A DNA stretch of 64,000 nucleotides from Microbacterium kyungheense (GTDB lineage: Bacteria > Actinomycetota > Actinomycetes > Actinomycetales > Microbacteriaceae): the NCBI RefSeq assembly GCF_006783905.1, contig NZ_VFPE01000002.1, forward strand, positions 310,001 to 374,000. The letters run 5' to 3'. The position numbers and the translations under genes were made by a program. Below are positions 51,289 through 60,721 of the stretch, in pieces (positions within the stretch are counted from its first letter, which is position 1; each line of letters begins with the position of its first letter). Under the pieces are notes generated by a model. That model ran no database searches, was not told the DNA's origin, and saw nothing but the letters and a program-made list of their open reading frames with translations.

Positions 51289-53383
51289 CTACCGCTTCTT
51301 CACTGCTTTCAGCTGGTGGACGGCCTTGACGATGAGCTTGGCGGCGTCCTTGACGTCGCGATCGGAGGCGCGCGACGCCGCGAGCACGACCTCGCCCACC
51401 GCCGCGGCCTCGTCGAGCTGCGCGAGCGACGCGTCCGTGTAGCGGGCGCGATCGACGGCCGCCGCGGTCGCGAGGGCCCGCTCGACGGCTGTCTTGTCGA
51501 CCGGCTGCGCGCCACCCGCCGAGGCCGCGTCGATCAGGTGCACCTCGTCGAGCACGCCCCAGGCGCCCGCCGAGAGGGCGAAGTCCGCCGAGATCTCGAC
51601 CACCCCGTCGGCGCCCACGACGATCCCCGGCACCGACGCGGTGTGGAAGTCGTTCCAGACCGTGAACTCCAGCGGTGCGCTCCACGTGCCCTCGGAGGTG
51701 CGGGCCGTCAGCGTGCGCGTATCGGTCCCGGGGCTGTTCGTCCCCTGAGTGGTGGCCTGCAGCACGTAGGTCCCTGCCGGCACGCCCGTCACGGTCTGGG
51801 ACGCCGAGGTATGGTAGGCCCACCCGCTCCAGAATGTGACGGCGTGATCGCCGGCCGCCGCATCTGCGGTCTCCTGCCGCGCGGCGGGGTCGGTGAGCCG
51901 CCAGGTGCCCATGTCGGCATCCTCGAACCCGCCGTTGACCACGTGGTCGGCCGCGGCGACCGTGACGTCGGCGACGACGGCGAGACCGGATGCCGTCCTG
52001 CCGGGGATCTCGTACTTCCCGGGCCCGCGGATCCAGTCGGCGGCGGCGCTCCACGTGACAGTCTGCTGCTCGGTCGTCCTGTCGTTGTAGGCGACGGTGA
52101 TCGCGGCAGGCAGCTCCACCGGCGATCCGTCGACGACGGTGAGAGCGACGTCCTCGACCGAGACCACCGCGCGCGGGGCGATCGCACCGGTGCGGACGTA
52201 CGAGAACGTGCGCAGCGACTCCAGCGGCGTGCCGTCCCAGGCGAACAGCGACTGGTTGTCCCACGCCGAGCCCCCGTACGAGTCGCCGACGTGCAGCGGA
52301 TCGTACGCGCTCGCAGCGCTCGACGCCCATCCCGAGCCGAACTGCTCCCACAGGAGGCGGTTCGCCTCGACCTGGTCGGCGGGCCCGACCGGGAGCCAGG
52401 CCGGCTCCCAGTAGTACACGCCCACGCCGGCGTCGCCGACGGCCGCGACCGCCGCGATCACGTCGCGCAGCTCCCACGCCTGCCCCTGCACGCTGACGGG
52501 GTACTGGCTGGTGGTCCCGCTCGCGCCGATCACGTTCGGGTAGCCGTCGCCGTCCTCGAGGGTGCGGGCCCAGCTGGTCTCGGCGACCATGACCTTCTTG
52601 CCGTACGTCGTGGCGACCTGCGACAGCACGTCGGTCAGATTGGCGAGCGTGCCGTGCCAGTACGGGTAGTACGAGCTCGCGAAGACGTCGTAGTCGACGC
52701 CGAACCGGGCGAGGCCCGCCGCGTACTCGGCGTAGCGCCCGGAGGTCTCGGGAATCGTGAAGTGGACGGCCACCAGCGCACCGGGGAGCACCTCCCGCAC
52801 GGCGGCGCTGCCGGCCGACACCAGCGCCGCGAACTGCTCATCGATGGCGCGGCCTGCGCGCGTGTGACCGGCGATGGCGTTGTTCGTCTCGTTGCCGATC
52901 TGCACCATGCGCACGTCCACGCCGGCGTCCGCGAACCGCTGCAGCGCATCGGCCGTGAAGTCGTGGAGCGCGGTGACGGTGACCGCGTCATCGAGGGCCG
53001 CCCACGCCTTCGGGGCGAGCTGGCGCGCCGGGTCGGCCCAGAAGTCGGAGTAGTGGAAGTCGACGAGCACGTCCAGGCCCGCCGCGGTCGCCCGCTGACC
53101 GATCTGGACGGCGCGCTCGACGTCGACGGTGCCGCCGCCGTAGCCGCGCCCCGACGCGTCGAACGGGTCGTTCCACACCCGGATGCGCACCGAGTTCACC
53201 CCGTTGTCGGCCAGCACCTCGAAGATGTCGGCCGGCCGGCCGGCGGCATCCCGGAACACCACGCCGCTCGATTCGAGCGAGAGGACGGTCGAGACGTCGA
53301 CCCCCCGCGGCGCCGGCGACCAGTGTCGCGGCGATCCCCGCGGCGAGCACCGCCCTGCGCGTTCTCGAAGTCCAACGCTGCAC
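51289..53383 (-). CDS. GH53 endo-beta-1,4-galactanase, frameshifted at the signal peptide
   Basis: The catalytic domain (VFRDAAGRPADIFEVLADNG, VRIRVWNDPF, then acid/base Glu in VQIGNETNNAI and nucleophile Glu in VMVAETSWA) marks a galactanase that cuts beta-1,4-galactan. It is followed by an Ig-like domain, a CBM61-like galactan-binding domain (VVNGGFEDADMGTW onward) and a helical tail rich in Ala and Lys. A good ribosome-binding site and GTG at 53383 open an RR-containing signal peptide (TSRTRRAVLAAGIAATLVAG). That frame is out of register with the enzyme. Dropping one G from the six-G run (53306-53301) would join them. In-frame ATG 53391 gives no signal peptide. The gene is therefore broken, switchable or misread. 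Confidence 0.82.
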
Positions 53384-53436
53384 GTTCGCATTCCTCTCTG
53401 AACTGCATGGATGCCGGGCGCACCGGCGTGACGGGG

Positions 53437-54360
53437 TCAGCCCTTGACGGACCCCGCCGTGAGGCCGCCGACGATGTAGCGCTGCAGCGACAGGAACAGG
53501 ACGAGCACGGGGATCGCGGCGATCACGGCACCCGCCGCGAACAGCCCCCAGTTCGAGGCGAGCTGGTTGGAGACCCACTGGTACATCCCCACCGCCAGCG
53601 TCCAGTTCTCTTCCGAGACGAGGACGATCTTGGCGATGATGTAGTCGCCGAACGCGGCGATGAAGGCGAGCAGCGCGACGACGGCGAGGATCGGCGTCAC
53701 GAGCGGCATGATGAGCCGCCAGAAGATCTGGGCGTGGGTCGCCCCGTCGATCTTGGCCGACTCGTCGATCTCGATCGGCACGGTGTTGAAGAAGCCGTAC
53801 ATGAGGAACGTGTTGACGCCCAGCGCGCCGCCCAGGTACACGCAGATGAGCGCGATCTTGGAGTTGAGGCCCAGCGCCGGCGCCACCTCGCCGAGGGTCA
53901 GCAGCATCAGGAAGATCGCGACGAACGCGAGCGCCTGCGGGAACATCTGGATGATGAGCAGCCCGGTGAGGCCGGCGCGGCGGCCCGAGAAGCGGAAGCG
54001 CGAGAACGCGTACGCGGCCGCCGCCCCCATCAGCACCGCGCCGATCGACGAGATGCCGCCGATCAGCAGCGTGTTGCCCGCCCACGTCCAGAACTGCGTC
54101 TGACCCAGTGCGAAGAAGTTCGACAGGTCGACGACGCTGAACAGGGCGTTGCTCGCCGCCAGCGTGCCGTGCGGATTGAGCGCGGCCGACAGCACGTAGA
54201 CGAGCGGGAAGATCGCGTAGAAGACGACGACGATCGCGAGCAGGTACTTCCAGCCGACCTCCAGCACCCAGCGCCGACGGCGCGCGGCGCGACGCGGGTC
54301 GCGCGCGGGTGCGGGCGCGGCGGTCGTGGGGGAGGCGGAGACGCTCGTGGCGGTGGACAT
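53437..54360 (-). CDS. Galacto-oligosaccharide ABC permease (MalG/GanQ type)
   Basis: The 307-residue permease has about six helices and the EAA-type loop DESAKIDGATHAQIFWRLIM near residues 203-222. The start SASPTTAAPAPARDPRRAARRR is a basic cytoplasmic tail. Its ATG overlaps the stop of the MalF-like permease by one base (TGATG). The next gene is the galactanase, so the load is probably galactan-derived oligosaccharides. No ATPase gene is present; a shared MsiK-like ATPase is expected. Confidence 0.9.
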   Translation of the reverse strand: MSTATSVSASPTTAAPAPARDPRRAARRRRWVLEVGWKYLLAIVVVFYAIFPLVYVLSAALNPHGTLAASNALFSVVDLSNFFALGQTQFWTWAGNTLLIGGISSIGAVLMGAAAAYAFSRFRFSGRRAGLTGLLIIQMFPQALAFVAIFLMLLTLGEVAPALGLNSKIALICVYLGGALGVNTFLMYGFFNTVPIEIDESAKIDGATHAQIFWRLIMPLVTPILAVVALLAFIAAFGDYIIAKIVLVSEENWTLAVGMYQWVSNQLASNWGLFAAGAVIAAIPVLVLFLSLQRYIVGGLTAGSVKG

Positions 54361-55976
54361 CACTGGAACTCCTCGAGCTTGCGGGTCTGACGGAACGCGA
54401 TCGCCGAGATGCCGCCGACCACCGCGAACACGAGGATCGACAGCGCGCTCGCGAGGCCGTAGTCGGCCGCGCCGCCCGACACCCCCGAGATGTCGTAGAT
54501 CGCCGAGATGAGGATGTCGGTGGCGCCGAGGGCGTACGGCGCGCCCGGGATCGACGGCCCGCCGTTGTTGAACATGTAGATGACGGTGAAGTTGTTGAAG
54601 CTGAACGCGAAGGACGAGATCAGCAGCGGCGCGGTCGCCACGAGCACCAGCGGCAGGATGATCGAGCGCAGCTGCCGGGCGCGCCCGGCGCCGTCGATCG
54701 CGGCTGCTTCGAGCGTGTCCTGCGGCAGCGCCTGGAGAGCGCCCGTGCACACCAGGAAGTAGTACGGATAGGTGAGCCACAGGTTCACCCAGACGACGGC
54801 GGCGCGCGCCAGCCAGGGGTCGCCGAGCCAGTTGATGTGGGCGCCGAAGAAGAAGAGGTCGTTGATCACGCCGAACTCTGCGTTGAACATGCCGCGGAAC
54901 AGCAGCGCCGACATGAATGCGGGGAACGCGTACGGGAGGATGTACAGCGTCCGCAGGAACCGGCGTCCCTTGATGCGCGCGTCGTTGTAGATGATGGCGA
55001 GGATCAGTCCCAGCGCGAACGGCAGCAGCACCGACAGCGTCGCGAACACGAAGGTCCAGACCGTGACCGAGAGCAGCGTGCCGGCGAGGGCGGGGTCGGT
55101 GAAGATCCGCAGGAAGTTCTCGAACCCGACGTTGACGTACCAGCCGGCGGGAAGGGCCGAGCCGTCCTCGGCGACGAACGACCCCCGGTCGTCGGCGGTG
55201 TAGACGGTGCCCGTCGTGGTGTCGGTGATCGTCTGGGCGTCGGCATCCCAGACCAGCGTCGATTCGTAGACGGCGCCGGTCGAGCCGTCACGCGTGCGGA
55301 TCGAGCCGTCGTTCGGGTCGTCGGAGACGGGCACGCGCAGCGCCGCGATCTGCGCCTGCAGCTCGGCGTCGGTGATGACCGTGGCTTTCGGCACGACGGT
55401 CCAGCCGGGCACCTCGGTGGGCGTGCCCGCCTGGCCGATCTCGGCCCCGCGCGCCTCGCGGAGCGGCTCGTCGACGGTTCCCGCGAGCACGTCACCGTCG
55501 TCCACGATCGCGAAGCCGAGCTGGTCACCGCGCTGGAGCACCGAGAGCGGGTAGGTAGGGGAGTCCTCGACGCGGCGCTCGCCCTGGATGAGGGCCGCCT
55601 CGACGGCCTGCTCCTGCGTGCCCGCGTGGCCGGTGCCGTAGTTCGTGAACGCGATGTACGCGGTGTACCCGAAGATGAACACCTGGAAGACCAGCAGGAA
55701 CACCAGACCCGGCACCAGGTACTTCAGCGGCAGCGCCCGGCGCGTGAAGTACACGATGTCGGCGGCCAGCAGCAGCACCAGCATCCCGCCGAAGACGACC
55801 CACGACTCGGCGCGGAAGGCGCTCAGCAGCGTCATGACGCCGAAGGCGTTCACGAGGGCCATCAGGGCGAGTTTGACCAGGAACCCCCAGCCGGGGCCGC
55901 GCCAGCGGCGCGCGTGCGATTCGCGGTGCGGGGCGTCCGTGGTCGCCGGCGGTGCCGGAGGTGCGTCCACCGTCAT
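54360..55976 (-). CDS. Galacto-oligosaccharide ABC permease (MalF/GanP type) with large extracytoplasmic loop
   Basis: The 538-residue permease is much longer than the usual 300. After a first group of helices it holds an extracytoplasmic insert of about 180 residues (about 120-300, with QALQ-free acidic and Thr-rich segments) before the core channel helices. This is comparable to the P2 loop of E. coli MalF, which contacts the binding protein. The EAA loop is LEAAAIDGAGRARQLRSIIL near residues 440-459. AGGAG gives ideal spacing to the ATG at 55976. Confidence 0.9.
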   Translation of the reverse strand: MTVDAPPAPPATTDAPHRESHARRWRGPGWGFLVKLALMALVNAFGVMTLLSAFRAESWVVFGGMLVLLLAADIVYFTRRALPLKYLVPGLVFLLVFQVFIFGYTAYIAFTNYGTGHAGTQEQAVEAALIQGERRVEDSPTYPLSVLQRGDQLGFAIVDDGDVLAGTVDEPLREARGAEIGQAGTPTEVPGWTVVPKATVITDAELQAQIAALRVPVSDDPNDGSIRTRDGSTGAVYESTLVWDADAQTITDTTTGTVYTADDRGSFVAEDGSALPAGWYVNVGFENFLRIFTDPALAGTLLSVTVWTFVFATLSVLLPFALGLILAIIYNDARIKGRRFLRTLYILPYAFPAFMSALLFRGMFNAEFGVINDLFFFGAHINWLGDPWLARAAVVWVNLWLTYPYYFLVCTGALQALPQDTLEAAAIDGAGRARQLRSIILPLVLVATAPLLISSFAFSFNNFTVIYMFNNGGPSIPGAPYALGATDILISAIYDISGVSGGAADYGLASALSILVFAVVGGISAIAFRQTRKLEEFQ

Positions 55977-56070
55977 GGGGGTGCTCCTGTCGAAGGATGT
56001 CTGGCGAAGGGGAGGGAATGGAGTCCGGGAGACGGGGAGAGGCACTCGCCCGCCTCCCGGAGCCGGGGAC

Positions 56071-56116
56071 CGGTCGCTGAGCTCGTTCAAGCGCCCTTCG
56101 GCACGCTCAGCGACCG
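56071..56116 (-). terminator. Intercistronic hairpins after the galactan binding-protein gene
   Basis: A perfect 12-base stem, CGGTCGCTGAGC (56071-56082) with its complement (56105-56116), closes a 22-base loop. A second stem, TCCGGGAG with CTCCCGGA, lies nearby (about 56025-56061). Both sit in the 153-base gap between binding protein and permease, where they may limit read-through so that binding protein exceeds permease. Confidence 0.55.
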
Positions 56117-56129
56117 ATGGTCAGCGGGC

Positions 56130-57362
56130 TCAGCCCTTGACCGCGGTCTCGACGTCGGTGACCATCTGGTTCCACGTCGACACGGGGTCGGCGCCGTTGA
56201 TGATCTGCGACTGGGCGGCGTTCCACAGGTCCCACACCGAGCCCATCTCGGGGATGCTCGGCATCGGCACGCCGTTCTGCGCCGACGCGAGGAAGCCCGC
56301 GATGATCGGGTCGGAGGCGACCTCGGTGGCCAGCGTCGACCACGCCGGGATGCGCGGGTCGGCCTCGTAGAGGGCGCGCTGCGCCTCCTCCGTCCCGAGG
56401 TAGTCGACGAGGAACGACTGCGCGAGCAGCTTGTTCTTCGACTGCGCGCTCAGGTAGAAGCCCTGCACACCGACGAACGGCGCCGCCGGCTCGCCGCCCG
56501 CGGACGGGATCGGGTTGACGACGATGTTCTTCACGTCCGGGTACGCGCTGATCGCCCACGGTCCCTGGATCGTGTACGGCGCCTTGCCCGTGTTGAAGAG
56601 CTCGTTGTTGATGTCGTAGTCGACGGTCGTGGAGATGTAGCCCGTGCCGTTCTTGCCGTTGGCTCCGAGCCACTGCGCGAAGGCCTCGCCCGCCGCGCCG
56701 CCCATGCCGACCTCGGTCGTGTACGAGCCCGACGCATCCTGCACGAACACGGGGGCGCCGAACGAGGTCTGGAAGCCGTACATCGTGTAGCCGTCGCCGG
56801 TCTCGCCGTTGGTGTTGATGACGAACGGGCGCTCGGTGCCCGCGGCGAGTCCCTTCTGGATCATGTCGTCCCACGTCGCGGGGGCGTCGGTGCCGACGAG
56901 GTCCGCGTTCTGCACGAGGGCGATCGTCTCCAGCGAGTACGGCAGGGCGTACAGCTGCCCGTCGTACGTCATCGCCTCGAGGGCGACGGGCTCGAACTCC
57001 GACGCCTTGTCGCCGAGGTCGATGGTGTCCACGACGCCGGCGGCCACGAGTGCGCCCAGCCAGTCGTGGGCGCCGACGGTGATGTCGGGGCCCTTGCCGG
57101 TGGGGACCTGCGCGATGAAGTCGTTGCGGAGGTCCTCGAAGTTCTTCTTGACGATCTTGACGGTGGCGCCGGTCTCGTCCTCGAACGCCTTCGCGGCGTC
57201 CTTGACAGCGGCCTGGCGCTCCTCGTCGGTCCAGATGACGAGCTCGGCGCCCTTGCCGTCGGCGTTGCTGTCGTCGCCGTCGTCGGCCGATCCGCCGGCG
57301 CAGCCGGCGAGGACGACCGCTGCCGCGAGCGCCAGCGCTCCGAATGCGATCTGCTTGCGCAT
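56130..57362 (-). CDS. Galacto-oligosaccharide-binding lipoprotein (GanS/MalE type)
   Basis: This 410-residue family 1 solute-binding protein has a KQIAFGALALAAAVVLAGC start with lipobox LAGC near residues 18-21. Mature segments GAELVIWTDEERQAAVKDAA and GKGPDITVGAHDWLGALVAAG match the MalE/CycB group. It heads the operon binding protein, MalF-like and MalG-like permeases, GH53. It lies just downstream of the GH42 gene on the same strand, which suggests a single regulon. Ribosome-binding site GAAAGGA precedes the ATG. Confidence 0.9.
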   Translation of the reverse strand: MRKQIAFGALALAAAVVLAGCAGGSADDGDDSNADGKGAELVIWTDEERQAAVKDAAKAFEDETGATVKIVKKNFEDLRNDFIAQVPTGKGPDITVGAHDWLGALVAAGVVDTIDLGDKASEFEPVALEAMTYDGQLYALPYSLETIALVQNADLVGTDAPATWDDMIQKGLAAGTERPFVINTNGETGDGYTMYGFQTSFGAPVFVQDASGSYTTEVGMGGAAGEAFAQWLGANGKNGTGYISTTVDYDINNELFNTGKAPYTIQGPWAISAYPDVKNIVVNPIPSAGGEPAAPFVGVQGFYLSAQSKNKLLAQSFLVDYLGTEEAQRALYEADPRIPAWSTLATEVASDPIIAGFLASAQNGVPMPSIPEMGSVWDLWNAAQSQIINGADPVSTWNQMVTDVETAVKG

Positions 57363-57399
57363 GGTGTTCCTTTCGGTTGGGTGATGCAGGAGGTGTGGG

Positions 57400-59412
57400 T
57401 CAGGAGGTGGGTTCCAGGCGGACGACGGCCACGCCGCCGCCCGGCACGGTGAGGGTGCCGTCCACGGCGGAACCGGTGAGCAGCTCGACGCCCGTCGCCG
57501 CGAACGCCGCGGGCTCGTCGCGGTGGTTGATCGCGACGGCGAAGTCGGCGCCGTCGCCGCGGCGGACGACGACCTCGAGGCCCTCGGGGTGCGCGGCCGG
57601 AACGATGCCTGCGTCGGCGTAGACCTCGCTCATCACGGTGCGCAGGGCGGCGGCATCCAATCGGGTGCTGAGGTACCAGCCGACACCGGCGCCGTGCGGG
57701 TGACGGGTGATCGCGGCGCCGCCGGCGCCCGGCCCGTCGAGATACGTGCCGACGGCCTCGGCGCCTTCGAGGACGACGTCCTCCTGCCAGGCGTCGGCGA
57801 GGAGGGATGCCGCACCGCGCCACTGCACGGCGTGCCGGGCTCCTTCGCGCAGCGGCAGGAACTCCTCGACCACGACGCCGAGCGCCTCGCGCAGGGGCGC
57901 GACGAAGCCGCCCGGCGGCACCGCGTCGTTCTCGTCCACGACGGCGGAGAAGAACGACACGACCAGCGTCCCGCCCGACGCGACGTAGCGCGTGAGGTTG
58001 GCGGCATCCGCGGCGCTGAGCAGATACTGCGCAGGGGCGACGACGAGCTTGTAGCCCGAGAGGTCCTGACCCGGCAGGGCGAAGTCGACCGTGATGCCGT
58101 CGCGCCACAGGCGCTCGTAGAAGGAGCGGATGCGCTCGGCGTGCGACACGTCCACCGACGGACGCCACTCCAGATCCTGCGCCCAGAACGATTCGAAATC
58201 CCACAGCACGGCGACGTCGGCGGCCACGCGTGAGCCGCGCACCTCGTCCAGGCGCCCGAGCGCGTCGCCGAGCTCGACGACCTCGCGCCAGACCCGCGAC
58301 GTCGTCCCGGCGTGCGGGATCATCGCGGAGTGGAACTTCTCGGCACCTGAGCGCGATGCGCGCCACTGGAAGAAGAGGATGGCGTCGGCGCCGCGAGCGA
58401 GGTGGGTGAGCGAGTTGCGGGCCAGCTCGCCCGGGCGCTTGGCCACGTTGCGCGGCTGCCAGTTGACGGCCGACGTCGAGTGCTCCATGAGGATCCACGG
58501 CTTGCCCCCACCGACCGAGCGCGACAGGTCTGCCGCGATCGCGAGGCCGATCTCGCCCTCGGGGTCGGCGGCGACGAGGTAGTGGTCGTCCGAGACGATG
58601 TCGACCTCGCGCGCCCACGCCCACATGTCGGTCGTCCAGCTCTGGTTGGCCATGAAGTTCGTCGTGATCGGCTGCGACGCGTGGACGCGGATCGCGTCGC
58701 GCTCGGCGATGAAGCACTGCCGCAGCTGGTGGTCGGTGAAGCGCGCGAAGTCCAGGCGCTGCGCGGGGTTCACGACGGAGGGCGCGGCGGCGGGCGCGCC
58801 GACGTGATCCCAGTCGCCGTAGTGCTGGCCCCAGAACGCGGTGCCCCACGCGGCGTTGAGGCCGTCGAGAGTGCTGTACCTGTCTTGCAGCCACCCGCGG
58901 AAGGCGCGCACCGACTGCTCGGAGTAGTCCTCGCCGACGGGTACGCCGTACTCGTTGTGCACGTGCCACAGCACGACGGCCGGATGGTCGCCGTAGCGCT
59001 CGGCCAGCGCGGACGCGATGCGCACGGCGGCCGCACGGTACGCGGGCGAGGAGTGAGAGGCCATGCCGCGGGCGCCGAAGCCCAGCGTGACGCCGTCGCG
59101 CGTGACGACGCGGGCGTCGGGGTGCTGTGCGAAGAACCAGGCCGGGGGCGACGCGGTCGGCGTGCCGAGATCGACCGAGATGCCGTTCTCGTGCAGCAGG
59201 TCGAGGAGCTCGTCCAGCCACGCGAAGTCGAACACGCCCTCGGAGGTCTCGATGAGCGCCCACGCGAAGATGCCCACGCTGACGAGGTTCACCCCGGCCT
59301 CCCGCATGAGGGCGACGTCTTCGCGCCACACCTCTTTCGGCCACTGCTCGGGGGTGTAGTCGCCGCCGTACGCGATTCCCCGGATCTCGGGCCAAGGGTC
59401 GGGCGAGGTCAT
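57400..59412 (-). CDS. GH42 beta-galactosidase (cytoplasmic)
   Basis: The 670-residue enzyme has the GH42 catalytic TIM barrel (about 1-390) with acid/base Glu in VLWHVHNEYGVP near residue 147 and nucleophile Glu in ILMEHSTSAVNWQPRN near 305. It then has the trimerisation domain (about 395-610) and a short C-terminal beta domain ending GGGVAVVRLEP. No signal peptide is present, so it cleaves galacto-oligosaccharides brought in by the linked importer. GGAG lies five bases before ATG 59412. The operator pair 59479-59565 lies upstream. Confidence 0.93.
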   Translation of the reverse strand: MTSPDPWPEIRGIAYGGDYTPEQWPKEVWREDVALMREAGVNLVSVGIFAWALIETSEGVFDFAWLDELLDLLHENGISVDLGTPTASPPAWFFAQHPDARVVTRDGVTLGFGARGMASHSSPAYRAAAVRIASALAERYGDHPAVVLWHVHNEYGVPVGEDYSEQSVRAFRGWLQDRYSTLDGLNAAWGTAFWGQHYGDWDHVGAPAAAPSVVNPAQRLDFARFTDHQLRQCFIAERDAIRVHASQPITTNFMANQSWTTDMWAWAREVDIVSDDHYLVAADPEGEIGLAIAADLSRSVGGGKPWILMEHSTSAVNWQPRNVAKRPGELARNSLTHLARGADAILFFQWRASRSGAEKFHSAMIPHAGTTSRVWREVVELGDALGRLDEVRGSRVAADVAVLWDFESFWAQDLEWRPSVDVSHAERIRSFYERLWRDGITVDFALPGQDLSGYKLVVAPAQYLLSAADAANLTRYVASGGTLVVSFFSAVVDENDAVPPGGFVAPLREALGVVVEEFLPLREGARHAVQWRGAASLLADAWQEDVVLEGAEAVGTYLDGPGAGGAAITRHPHGAGVGWYLSTRLDAAALRTVMSEVYADAGIVPAAHPEGLEVVVRRGDGADFAVAINHRDEPAAFAATGVELLTGSAVDGTLTVPGGGVAVVRLEPTS

Positions 59413-59478
59413 GGACGCTCCATCGGGTCGGGTGCAGGGCTCGTGCGCCGGCCGTGGCCGGGGCGGCTGGCCACAGCG

Positions 59479-59565
59479 ACTGTGACCGGTCACAGTGTTG
59501 CTCGAGCGGATCCCGCACCGCACGGTCCCGTCGGCAACCGTTACGCAACTGTGACCGGTCACAGG
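59479..59565. promoter_or_regulatory. Two perfect LacI-type operators in the GH42-lacI divergent region
   Basis: The palindrome CTGTGACCGGTCACAG occurs twice, at 59480-59495 (extended to an 18-base perfect palindrome at 59479-59496) and at 59549-59564. Their centres are 69 bases apart. LacI-family operators have a central CG flanked by symmetric arms, as here. The divergent LacI protein is the obvious binder, and looping between the sites is possible. The gap 59413-59619 shows nothing else. Confidence 0.85.
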
Positions 59566-59619
59566 TGGTCATCGTGTCGGCGGGCGATTCCTGCCCGGAG
59601 CCCGGTAGAGTCACTCGTC

Positions 59620-60633
59620 GTGGAAGAGACGACCGCACGGCGCAAGCCGACGATCCGCGACGTCGCAGCGGCCGCGGGGGTCTCGCGCGGAACTGTCTCG
59701 CGTGTCATCAACGGCGGGCACTGGGTGTCGCCGGACGCGCGCTCGGCCGTCGAGGACGCGATCCGCCGCACCGGCTACACCGCCAACCACGCCGCACGGA
59801 GCCTGGCGACCGGGCGGGCGGGCTCGCTCGCGTTCCTGCTCACCGAGCCGCAGCACCTGCTCTTCCAGGACCCGACTTTCGCCCTGCTGCTGCGCGGCGC
59901 GGCCGAGGCGCTCGCCCAGCGGTCGATGACCCTCGTGCTGCTGGTCGCGGGCACGCCCGCCGAACGCGCCGGTGTCGCGACCTTCGTCAGCGCGGGCCAC
60001 GTCGACGGCGTGCTGCTCATCTCGTCGCACGAGGCGGACCCGCTGCTCGAGCAGCTGCTGGAGGCCGGCGTGCCCACCGTCTGCTGCGGCATCCCTCTCG
60101 GGCACAGCGCGCACGTCCCGACCGTGTCGGTGGACGAGATCGGCTCGGCGCGCGAGATGACGCGCTACCTCCGCTCGCGGGGGCACCGCCGCATCGCCAT
60201 GATCGCCGGGCCCCACGACACGCCGGGCGGGCGCTACCGGCTCGTCGGCTTCGAGGAGGAGATGGGGGACGACTTCGACGCCGCCCTCGTCGAGGAAGGC
60301 GACTACAGCCAGGAGTCCGGGGCGGTCGCGATGACGGCGCTGCTGGAGCGCTCCGCCGACATCGACGCGGTGTTCGCCGCGAGCGACCTCATGGCCGCCG
60401 GCGCGATCGCCGCACTGCGCAGAGCAGGACTGCGGGTGCCCGAGGACATCGCGGTCGCGGGCTTCGACGACTCCGGCCTCGCCGCCACGCACGAGCCGCC
60501 GCTCACCACGATGCGCCAGCCGTGGGAGCGCATCAGCGACGAGATGGTCTCGCTCCTGCTGGAGGTCATCGCCGGCGCACAGCCCCAGCCGATCACGCTG
60601 CCCACGACGCTGGTGGTCCGGGGCAGCGCCTGA
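59620..60633 (+). CDS. LacI-family repressor of the galactan locus (GanR-like)
   Basis: The 337-residue repressor has the HTH TIRDVAAAAGVSRGTVSRVI near residues 11-30, a hinge with NHAARSLATGR near 57-67, and the effector domain ending PPLTTMRQPWERI near 296. It is divergent from the GH42 gene, with two perfect operators in the gap, so it probably represses the GH42-GanSPQ-GH53 row and perhaps itself. The inducer is probably a galacto-oligosaccharide. The GTG start has TAGAGT ending eight bases upstream and no ribosome-binding site. Confidence 0.9.
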   Translation: MEETTARRKPTIRDVAAAAGVSRGTVSRVINGGHWVSPDARSAVEDAIRRTGYTANHAARSLATGRAGSLAFLLTEPQHLLFQDPTFALLLRGAAEALAQRSMTLVLLVAGTPAERAGVATFVSAGHVDGVLLISSHEADPLLEQLLEAGVPTVCCGIPLGHSAHVPTVSVDEIGSAREMTRYLRSRGHRRIAMIAGPHDTPGGRYRLVGFEEEMGDDFDAALVEEGDYSQESGAVAMTALLERSADIDAVFAASDLMAAGAIAALRRAGLRVPEDIAVAGFDDSGLAATHEPPLTTMRQPWERISDEMVSLLLEVIAGAQPQPITLPTTLVVRGSA

Positions 60634-60721
60634 CTGTTACGTTCGTCCCGCCGGGCGGGCGTGGATCCGGGGCCGTGGTCACAGCGCCGGGCGGGGCATC
60701 CACTCGAACTAGACTCTCCTG

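Noticed and set aside
53392..53436. Upstream extension of the galactanase to include the 53391 ATG as true start
   Set aside because: The ribosome-binding site abuts that ATG, and the added residues do not form a signal peptide, unlike the frame from GTG 53383.
51316..57452. Plus-strand open frames of 1024 and 1047 residues opposite the galactan locus
   Set aside because: They are shadows of the GH53, permease and binding-protein genes, with biased composition and no domain pattern.
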